A stretch of 7,507 bases of DNA, taken from Methanoregulaceae archaeon (lineage in GTDB: Archaea; Halobacteriota; Methanomicrobia; Methanomicrobiales; Methanospirillaceae). Each line of letters starts with the position of its first letter. The first letter of the stretch is position 1. The DNA lies in the NCBI GenBank assembly GCA_028679405.1, contig JAJRBP010000073.1, positions 1 through 7,507 of the forward strand, given 5' to 3'. The notes under the pieces were generated by a model. That model made no database searches. It was not told where the DNA came from and was given only the letters and a program-made list of their open reading frames with translations. Positions 1 to 4,614 of this stretch are shown piece by piece. The position numbers were made by a program, and so were the translations under genes.

Positions 1-15
1 TTTTTACCCTCAACA

Positions 16-24
16 CTTTTATCC
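16..24 (+). promoter_or_regulatory. Putative archaeal TATA box for the marC-like gene
   Basis: The AT-rich stretch CTTTTATCC is centred about 28 bases upstream of the ATG at 48. That is the usual distance between an archaeal TATA box and the transcription start, so the message would be leaderless or have only a few untranslated bases. The T-run at 1-5 may be the end of a terminator for a gene outside the window. Short motif, position-based inference only. Confidence 0.35.
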
Positions 25-47
25 GATAAGGGACGAGAGTACCGCCC

Positions 48-695
48 ATGGACGGGAACCTTGTCACGTTCGCGCTTCTCTCACTCTCGTCCATCCTCGT
101 GATCGTGAATCCGTTCACCGCGACACTCACGTTCGTCTCTCTCACCCCCGACCTCTCCCTCGCGGAGAGAGTGGCAGCGGTAAAAGTTTCGACGCGGTAT
201 GCACTGGTGATCCTCCTGACGTTCGCGATTCTTGGGGGTATCATTCTCCAGCTCTTCGGTATCACGCTCGAAGCGTTCAGGATTGCGGGTGGAATGCTGC
301 TCTTCCTTATCGGCATGGACATGGTGTATGCAAGACCTTCGAGGACGAAGATCACCCAGACCGAGAGGACCGAGAGTATCGAAGCCGAGGAGATCGCGGT
401 CATTCCACTGGCGTTCCCTATGATCGCGGGGCCCGGGGCGATCACAACGACGATCGTGCTCATGAACGAGGCACAGAATGACCTCGTAAAGATCGCAATC
501 ATCATGATCTCAATCCTGATCGCGATCATCCTCACCTACGCGATGATGCTTCGGTCAGACTATATCGTAAAACGGATAGGTCAGCGTGAGTACAGGGCAA
601 TAAACCGCTTGATGGGGATGCTCCTTCTCGCGATCGCGGTCCAGTTCGTGATCAATGGGATCAAGGTTGCATTCCCGGCCGTCACGGGGGGATGA
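48..695 (+). CDS. MarC/UPF0056 family integral membrane protein (possible neutral amino acid transporter)
   Basis: A 215-residue inner-membrane protein of the MarC (UPF0056) family at about the usual family length. Six hydrophobic segments are visible at roughly residues 4-30, 51-72, 74-95, 117-139, 147-167 and 185-208. Family hallmarks are the Asn21-Pro22 pair late in helix 1 and the matching half-repeat PLAFPMIAGPGAITT near residues 120-134 in helix 4; the two halves look like an internal duplication. A charged, Glu/Arg-rich loop (about 96-116) separates them. The family name is historical: E. coli MarC was not confirmed as a drug-resistance protein, while the archaeal relative SnatA was reported to carry glycine and other neutral amino acids, so amino acid transport is the better guess. 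The stop lies 4 bases before the next start, so the two genes are probably co-transcribed. The ATG has only a weak upstream GAGAG. Family call is confident; substrate is unknown. Confidence 0.9.
   Translation: MDGNLVTFALLSLSSILVIVNPFTATLTFVSLTPDLSLAERVAAVKVSTRYALVILLTFAILGGIILQLFGITLEAFRIAGGMLLFLIGMDMVYARPSRTKITQTERTESIEAEEIAVIPLAFPMIAGPGAITTTIVLMNEAQNDLVKIAIIMISILIAIILTYAMMLRSDYIVKRIGQREYRAINRLMGMLLLAIAVQFVINGIKVAFPAVTGG
686..694 (+). promoter_or_regulatory. Shine-Dalgarno-like G-run that decides the nitrilase start
   Basis: A run of six G followed by ATG ends about 6-8 bases before the ATG at 700 and overlaps the stop codon of the preceding gene. It is a partial match to GGAGGTGA. It supports initiation at 700 rather than at the earlier in-frame ATG at 655, and suggests translational coupling with the upstream membrane protein gene. 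Confidence 0.5.
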
Positions 696-699
696 CCGC

Positions 700-1500
700 A
701 TGAGAATAACCTGCTGCGGGGCCCAGATCCACAGTGTCTGGGATAATCCTGCAGCTACGCTCGAAAAGGCGGGGCGGTGCATCGCTGAAGCGGCGGCGGC
801 CGGTGCATCGCTCGTTGCGTTCCCTGAGCAATTCGCTACCGGGTGGGACCCCCGGTCGGCTTCTACCCTTGAGGAGATCCCCGGTTCGATCGTCACCACT
901 CTCCGGGAATACGCAGCTGCACGGGAGATCGCCGTGCTCGGAACGTTCCGGGAACGCCACCCGCCTCTCCCCAGGAATACCGCAATTGCGATCGCTCCGG
1001 ACGGAAAGATCCTTGCGACCTATTCGAAATGCCACCTCTTTTCGCCGGCAGGGGAGGATGGGTGCTTCAGCCCGGGTGAATCGCTCGGGATTTTCGAGAT
1101 TTCCGGGATGAGATTCGGAATTGCGATCTGTTACGACCTCCGGTTCCCATCCCTGTTCGAGGCCTATGCCGATGCCGGGGTGGATGCGGTCATCGTCCCC
1201 GCAGCGTGGCCGAAAAGGAGGGCCAGGCATTGGGAATTGTTCCTCCAGGCAAGGGCTGTGGAGAACCAGATATACATGATTGGGGTGAATACCACCGGAT
1301 CAACCCCGGTCGACAAATACTCGGGCCGTTCAATGATCGTTGACCCGGAAGGCACGGTCGTCCATCAGATTGAGGATGAGGAGGGCTTACTCTGTGGTGT
1401 GTTGGACTCCGATAAAGTGAATCTTGTTCGTGAAACAATGCCTTTCAGAAAAGACCGCCGACCCGCATTATACCGGTCACTCTGTGAAAACGGAAAATAA
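700..1500 (+). CDS. Carbon-nitrogen hydrolase (nitrilase superfamily, omega-amidase/Nit-like)
   Basis: A 266-residue cytoplasmic amidohydrolase. The catalytic triad is complete: Glu43 in FPEQF, Lys110 in TYSKCHLF, and nucleophile Cys144 in ICYDLRFPSLF. The CYDLRFP form of the nucleophile loop is typical of the Nit1/Nit2/omega-amidase/YafV-like branch, which hydrolyses small omega-amides such as alpha-ketoglutaramate or deaminated metabolites, rather than true nitriles; the exact substrate cannot be read from sequence. The length is normal for a single-domain member. The start at 700 is preferred because it begins the first beta strand directly (MRITCCGAQ), has a G-rich ribosome site just upstream, and leaves a 4-base gap to the upstream stop; the ATG at 655 would add 15 residues overlapping the previous gene with no family resemblance. 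Pairing with a MarC-type transporter suggests a role in amino acid or amide metabolism (inference). Confidence 0.9.
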   Translation: MRITCCGAQIHSVWDNPAATLEKAGRCIAEAAAAGASLVAFPEQFATGWDPRSASTLEEIPGSIVTTLREYAAAREIAVLGTFRERHPPLPRNTAIAIAPDGKILATYSKCHLFSPAGEDGCFSPGESLGIFEISGMRFGIAICYDLRFPSLFEAYADAGVDAVIVPAAWPKRRARHWELFLQARAVENQIYMIGVNTTGSTPVDKYSGRSMIVDPEGTVVHQIEDEEGLLCGVLDSDKVNLVRETMPFRKDRRPALYRSLCENGK

Positions 1501-1595
1501 TCAGGAAACAATCCGGAATATAGAGCCGGTAATTTCACCGCATCTGAAGCACAGTTGTCCTGTGATCTTCGCTTTCCGGTTCCGAAATGACCTGG

Positions 1596-1606
1596 ATAAA
1601 ATTTAT
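1596..1606 (+). promoter_or_regulatory. Putative archaeal TATA box for the HNH gene
   Basis: ATAAAATTTAT stands out as AT-rich within a GC-rich spacer. Its centre is about 35 bases before the ATG at 1636, giving a predicted transcription start around 1626-1630 and a very short leader. The rest of the spacer 1501-1635 shows no gene. Its only other structure is a weak 5-bp hairpin (1550-1554 with 1560-1564). Confidence 0.45.
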
Positions 1607-1635
1607 GAGGCCGGGCGGCGAAGGGGCAATAAAGG

Positions 1636-2022
1636 ATGGAACTCCCTGATTTACGCCCGGAGAAAAGGATAAGGGTTATAATTGCAGCAGAATCCACCTG
1701 CGAGCTCTGCAGAGAATATACCCCGGTCTCCCTCCTCGAGCTTCACAGGATCCCTGGTTCCCCGAAGACAAGAAACGGAGACGACCCGCAGAAGAGTATC
1801 CTGGTGCTGTGCTGCGCCTGCCACGAGCATGTACATGTGCTCCCGCTTTCCCGCAAACGGCAGCGGACGATCGTCCGTAAGCGGGGATTTGAGGTCCGGC
1901 GGGATATGCGGAAGGTCCTCGGATACAAACCGAAACCTTACCTCCCGCCCGATAATATTGATTTGGCCAGACACTACGATTCCCTTTTTGAGCTCGGTTC
2001 CCTCGTGCTGAATGGAACGTAA
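1636..2022 (+). CDS. Small HNH-nuclease-like zinc protein
   Basis: A 128-residue protein with the layout of a minimal HNH/beta-beta-alpha-metal nuclease. A first zinc knuckle Cys22-x-x-Cys25 is followed by LELHRIPGS (His37 in the position of the first catalytic His). The second knuckle and C-terminal His come in a dense LCCACHEHVHV block (Cys59, Cys60, Cys62, His63, His65, His67). After this comes a basic segment rich in Arg/Lys (about 73-96), plausibly DNA- or RNA-contacting, and an uncharacterised tail. A second His next to His37, as in the common HHI motif, is absent (HRI here), so catalysis is uncertain; it could be a structural nucleic-acid-binding zinc protein. There is no methylase, terminase or toxin partner beside it, so nothing points to restriction or phage function. 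It appears to be a single-gene transcript with a TATA-like box upstream and a terminator 11 bases after the stop. A GGGG-containing ribosome site (1621-1626) precedes the ATG. Confidence 0.7.
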   Translation: MELPDLRPEKRIRVIIAAESTCELCREYTPVSLLELHRIPGSPKTRNGDDPQKSILVLCCACHEHVHVLPLSRKRQRTIVRKRGFEVRRDMRKVLGYKPKPYLPPDNIDLARHYDSLFELGSLVLNGT

Positions 2023-2033
2023 ATGAGTGTGGA

Positions 2034-2069
2034 GGCGAGGCAGGATGTTTGCCTTGCCGATAGATTTTT
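2034..2069 (+). terminator. Hairpin plus T-run terminator after the HNH gene
   Basis: GGCGAGGCA (2034-2042) pairs with TGCCTTGCC (2050-2058) over 9 base pairs with one G-T wobble and a 7-base loop. GATAGA and five T residues follow (2065-2069). It begins 11 bases after the HNH stop codon. The form is that of an intrinsic terminator; in archaea the T-run may be the functional part. Confidence 0.65.
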
Positions 2070-2096
2070 CCCGTATCATGGAATAATTCGCACTCC

Positions 2097-2489
2097 ATGC
2101 GGGAAAAGATCGCGCTTCCTGCCAGCCTGGTCATCATCACTGCCGTCCTCCTCTCAGGCTGTGCAGCCACCGGTCAGGGGACGCTCTCAGGCCATGTGAC
2201 TATCGGGCCACTCTGTCCGGTCGAGCCGTGCCATCCCACCCCGGAGCAGATCGCTTCAGCCTATAATGCCCGGGTGGTGAATGTGTTCACACTCAACCAG
2301 GATGTCCTTATCACTTATTCTAAGATCGGGCCGGACGGTAATTACATGGTCCGCCTCCCCCCCGGGAGTTATATCGTGGACATCGGGCACATCGGGATTG
2401 ACCGGAGCACGGATGTCCCGGCCGAAGTGACTATCGTGCAGGGGCAGACAACTGTCCTGAACATAACTATCGACACAGGATTGCGGTGA
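2097..2489 (+). CDS. Small surface lipoprotein with a beta-sandwich (carboxypeptidase-regulatory-like) fold
   Basis: A 130-residue exported protein. The N-terminus has Arg/Lys followed by a hydrophobic stretch (6-20) and a lipobox LLSGC, which would make Cys22 the lipidated residue at the membrane. The mature part opens with GTLSGHVTIGPLCPVEPC, a pattern seen at the start of small carboxypeptidase-regulatory/Cna-B-like beta-sandwich domains. It continues with alternating strands and a PDGNYMVRLPPGSYIVDIGH hairpin (about 79-98) typical of that fold. Cys40 and Cys45 could form a disulphide. There is one N-glycosylation sequon at Asn122. No enzymatic residues are apparent; such proteins are usually described as surface binding or structural modules, and no specific role is known. 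The ATG lacks a Shine-Dalgarno match, consistent with a leaderless message. It is isolated between two terminators, so it is probably a single-gene transcript. Confidence 0.75.
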   Translation: MREKIALPASLVIITAVLLSGCAATGQGTLSGHVTIGPLCPVEPCHPTPEQIASAYNARVVNVFTLNQDVLITYSKIGPDGNYMVRLPPGSYIVDIGHIGIDRSTDVPAEVTIVQGQTTVLNITIDTGLR

Positions 2490-2522
2490 AGATACAACAG
2501 GCTAATCCGGTTTATCCCCCCA

Positions 2523-2574
2523 CTCCGCCGACCTGTATATTGTGAAAAGGGCGGGGTTTCTTATTTCTGTTTCC
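2523..2574 (+). terminator. Hairpin plus T-rich tract after the lipoprotein gene
   Basis: CTCCGCC (2523-2529) pairs with GGCGGGG (2550-2556) over 7 pairs including one T-G wobble, with a 20-base loop. A T-rich tract (2557-2574) follows directly. It begins 34 bases after the lipoprotein stop codon. The T-rich tract alone would fit archaeal termination. Confidence 0.55.
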
Positions 2575-2621
2575 TTCCCCCGGGGTTTACCAAAGCCGCC
2601 GAAACCGTGAATGACCCCCTC

Positions 2622-2630
2622 CTTAATCTA
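2622..2630 (+). promoter_or_regulatory. Putative archaeal TATA box for threonine synthase
   Basis: CTTAATCTA lies about 29 bases before the ATG at 2655, so transcription would begin within a few bases of that ATG. This argues for a leaderless message and against the ATG at 2607, which lies upstream of this box. No clear purine-rich BRE precedes it. Confidence 0.4.
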
Positions 2631-2654
2631 TCCCGAACGCGACTAGTACCTACA

Positions 2655-3860
2655 ATGTACCGGCTCGTTTGCGTTTCGTGCGGGGCCGAATACCCGCCCG
2701 ACGAGATCATCTACCACTGCCGGAAGTGCGGTCACCTCCTCGCGGTGCAATACGACCTGACCGATCTTGAGATCGACCCGGCGGTCTGGAGATCCCGCCC
2801 GCTATCAGTCTGGCGGTATAAAGAACTCCTGCCGGTCACGATCCCTCCGGTCACCCTTGCAGAAGGAGGAACGCCGCTTTACCACCTGGAGCGTCTCGGT
2901 AAGTCCATGGGCCTCCGGCACCTCTATGCAAAGCACGAGGGAATGAACCCTTCGGGATCGTTCAAGGACAGGGGGATGACTGTCGGGGTGAGCATGGCAC
3001 TCCAGCTCAGGAGGACAAGTGTTGCCTGCGCAAGCACCGGGAATACCTCTGCGAGCCTTGCAGTATATGGTGCGAAGGCAGGGATACCGGCAGTCGTGCT
3101 GCTCCCGGCCGGGAAGGTCGCGCTCGGAAAGGTCGCCCAGGCGCTCATGCATGGGGCGAAGGTCATCTCGATCCGGGGGAACTTCGACCGTGCTCTCGAG
3201 ATGGTCCACGACCTTTGTATCTCTCACGGCCTCTATCTCTTAAACTCGGTCAATCCCTACCGGCTGGAGGGACAGAAAACGATCGGCTTCGAGGCGATCG
3301 ACCAGCTCGGCTGCGTCCCGGACCGGTTCGTGCTCCCTGTGGGAAATGCGGGGAACATCTCCGCGGTCCATAAAGGCCTGATAGAGTTGGTTGCACTCGG
3401 GCTCATCGACCGCTACCCGATGATGACCGGGATCCAGGCTGCCGGCTCGGCACCGGTAGTCCGGGCAATCGAGGAGAACCTCCCTGAAGTCATCCCTGAA
3501 CCCCACCCTGATACTGTCGCGACTGCGATCAGGATCGGTGCCCCGGTGAATGCTGAAAAGGCCCTTACGGCGATCCGGAAGACCGGAGGACTTGCGGCGA
3601 GTGTTACCGATGAGGAGATCCTGAAGATGCAGCGCGACCTCGCGCGGATCGAGGGAATAGGGGTGGAGCCTGCTTCCGCCGCTTCCGTCGCAGGCGTGAG
3701 GAAACTCGTGACCGAAGGACGGATCGACCGAGATGAGAAGATCGTGTGCGTGGTGACCGGCCACCTTCTGAAGGACCCGGAAACAGTGATCAGGCAATGC
3801 GAGCCGCCAATCGAGATCGACGCGGACCTGCCCTCGTTGCTCTCTGCCTTGCACTTGTAG
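2655..3860 (+). CDS. thrC: Threonine synthase (PLP-dependent, archaeal zinc-ribbon type)
   Basis: A 401-residue cytoplasmic enzyme that converts O-phosphohomoserine and water to threonine and phosphate, the last step of threonine synthesis. An N-terminal zinc ribbon (Cys6, Cys9, Cys22, Cys25) is typical of archaeal and related threonine synthases. The fold-type-II PLP core follows: GGTPL at 71-75; PSGSFKDRG with the PLP-binding Lys104; ASTGNTSAS at 126-134, which contacts the cofactor; and the glycine-rich PLP-phosphate loop PVGNAGNIS at 228-236. The length is normal for the family. The start at 2655 is preferred because the zinc ribbon begins at once and a TATA-like box sits at 2622-2630; the ATG at 2607 would add 16 residues upstream of the likely transcription start. 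In some methanogens a close paralogue is cysteate synthase (coenzyme M synthesis). The standard motifs and N-terminus favour threonine synthase, but sequence alone does not fully exclude the paralogue. The 3' end overlaps the next gene by 64 bases. Confidence 0.9.
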   Translation: MYRLVCVSCGAEYPPDEIIYHCRKCGHLLAVQYDLTDLEIDPAVWRSRPLSVWRYKELLPVTIPPVTLAEGGTPLYHLERLGKSMGLRHLYAKHEGMNPSGSFKDRGMTVGVSMALQLRRTSVACASTGNTSASLAVYGAKAGIPAVVLLPAGKVALGKVAQALMHGAKVISIRGNFDRALEMVHDLCISHGLYLLNSVNPYRLEGQKTIGFEAIDQLGCVPDRFVLPVGNAGNISAVHKGLIELVALGLIDRYPMMTGIQAAGSAPVVRAIEENLPEVIPEPHPDTVATAIRIGAPVNAEKALTAIRKTGGLAASVTDEEILKMQRDLARIEGIGVEPASAASVAGVRKLVTEGRIDRDEKIVCVVTGHLLKDPETVIRQCEPPIEIDADLPSLLSALHL

Positions 3861-4438
3861 TGCTCGCAGGGCCGGTCCAGGCAGTCACAGCCGAGTACCG
3901 GGTAGGATCGAACGGGACCGTATACAATGCAAGAATAGAGGTCGTAGAGGCCGAGAAGTACGCGTTCCAGGAGACCGGCCCGCTCGGCGAGCGTGTTCCC
4001 CTGGAGGTCACTAACGTCTCGCTCGAAGGAGAATGTTCCCCCTGCACCTTCTCCTGGACAGGGAAAAGCGGCATCCTCGGGGTGACCAATGACACAATTA
4101 CCTTCGCGAAGGGCAACTATACCGTCCTTTTTGAGGGACAGGTCCAGGACAACCATCTCCTCTTTACGTACGAACAGCCGTACCGGGTCGAGATTTTGCT
4201 CCCGGAGGGCCTCCGGACCAGTAACTTCCTCCTCGGGTTTGTATCGCCCGGCGGAAATGTCAATGCAACCGGAAACGAGACTCTCATCAGCTGGAACAAT
4301 ACGAGGTCTGCCGAGGTCAGGTTTTACGACAGCGGCCGGGAGGAGCTGTTGTACCTTTTCGGGAATTTCTGGATAATCATTGCGGTTCTCCTTCTGCTGC
4401 CCTTCATGCTGACAAGGCGGAGACGTGGAAAGGGTTGA
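3797..4438 (+). CDS. Exported, membrane-anchored sequon-rich protein (DUF5803-like)
   Basis: A 213-residue protein of unknown function. The N-terminus has a basic stretch (RDRR) and a hydrophobic core (about 11-29) forming a signal peptide that ends near PVQA. The C-terminus carries a transmembrane helix (about 190-205) followed by RRRRGKG, a stop-transfer anchor, so the bulk should face outside. The ectodomain has seven N-x-S/T sequons (Asn39, 73, 98, 107, 156, 160, 167) and a CSPC motif (80-83) that could form a disulphide or bind metal. The segment around 131-153 (LLPEGLRTSNFLLGFVSPGG) and the tryptophan-containing strand after it resemble DUF5803 proteins of haloarchaea and methanogens; this is from memory, not a search. 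The start at 3797 overlaps thrC by 64 bases and is preferred because it gives a complete signal peptide; a GTG at 3860 would remove it, and the ATG at 3746 would only add unrelated residues. The overlap suggests co-transcription and coupling with thrC. Confidence 0.75.
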   Translation: MRAANRDRRGPALVALCLALVVLAGPVQAVTAEYRVGSNGTVYNARIEVVEAEKYAFQETGPLGERVPLEVTNVSLEGECSPCTFSWTGKSGILGVTNDTITFAKGNYTVLFEGQVQDNHLLFTYEQPYRVEILLPEGLRTSNFLLGFVSPGGNVNATGNETLISWNNTRSAEVRFYDSGREELLYLFGNFWIIIAVLLLLPFMLTRRRRGKG

Positions 4439-4442
4439 TCCT

Positions 4443-4463
4443 ATCCCCGGCGGTGTCGGGGAT
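4443..4463 (+). terminator. Hairpin shortly after the DUF5803-like gene, possible terminator
   Basis: ATCCCCG (4443-4449) and CGGGGAT (4457-4463) form a perfect 7-bp stem with a 7-base loop, starting 5 bases after the stop codon. No T-run follows immediately; the nearest is five T at 4486-4490. It could terminate or stabilise the thrC transcript's 3' end. Function is uncertain. Confidence 0.35.
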
Positions 4464-4488
4464 GGTACGTAATATTCTGAAAAGATTT

Positions 4489-4535
4489 TTGAACTATCCA
4501 CGCTAAAAATTCCTTGTAGTTCAATCGGGGAACTA
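4489..4535. repeat. Overlapping inverted repeats (alternative hairpins) in the spacer before the repeat-protein gene
   Basis: TTGAACTA (4489-4496) is perfectly complementary to TAGTTCAA (4517-4524), an 8-bp stem with a 20-base loop. The right arm can instead pair with GAACTA (4530-4535), a 6-bp stem with a 7-base loop, so the two hairpins exclude each other. GAACTATC also occurs as a direct repeat at 4491 and 4530. Position 40-90 bases before the putative TATA box would suit an operator, but a role in 3'-end formation of the preceding transcript is equally possible. Confidence 0.4.
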
Positions 4536-4575
4536 TCGGAACAGTTACTTCCATCATGCAAGAATCCAGATAATT

Positions 4576-4585
4576 CTTAAATATT
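4576..4585 (+). promoter_or_regulatory. Putative archaeal TATA box for the Ig-repeat protein
   Basis: CTTAAATATT is centred about 34 bases before the ATG at 4615, which would give a leader of only a few bases. A second AT-rich patch (CATATAAAG, 4598-4606) is too near the start to be the promoter unless translation begins further in. The remainder of the spacer 4439-4614 holds the hairpin and inverted repeats listed separately and no gene. Confidence 0.4.
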
Positions 4586-4614
4586 CGGAGCGAAATGCAT
4601 ATAAAGAGAAGCTG

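Noticed and set aside
48..695. MarC as a multiple antibiotic resistance gene
   Set aside because: The name is historical; the family is not established as a resistance determinant, and the archaeal relative is associated with amino acid transport.
655..699. Earlier ATG for the nitrilase gene
   Set aside because: It would add 15 Arg-rich residues that overlap the MarC gene and do not resemble the family; the ATG at 700 has a G-rich ribosome site and begins at the first beta strand.
1550..1564. Short hairpin CACAG/CTGTG after the nitrilase gene as a terminator
   Set aside because: Only five base pairs and no T-run directly after it; too weak to annotate.
1424..1672. 82-codon plus-strand frame spanning the nitrilase end and the spacer
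   Set aside because: It overlaps the nitrilase end and the HNH start in another frame, shows no motif, and its translation has no domain character.
1676..2170. 164-codon minus-strand frame opposite the HNH gene
   Set aside because: Shadow of the HNH gene. It also runs through the hairpin terminator, and the + strand frame has coherent Cys/His motifs.
2607..2654. Earlier ATG for threonine synthase
   Set aside because: It lies upstream of the TATA-like box at 2622-2630, and the added residues precede the zinc ribbon without family resemblance.
3746..3796. Earlier ATG for the DUF5803-like gene
   Set aside because: It would place a hydrophilic Pro/Gly-rich extension before the signal peptide and extend the thrC overlap to over 100 bases.
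3413..4561. 382-codon open frame on the minus strand opposite thrC and the DUF5803-like gene
   Set aside because: It covers two well-supported genes on the opposite strand, lies antisense to conserved thrC sequence, and its translation is low in recognisable motifs. It is what GC-rich coding DNA produces by chance on the reverse strand.
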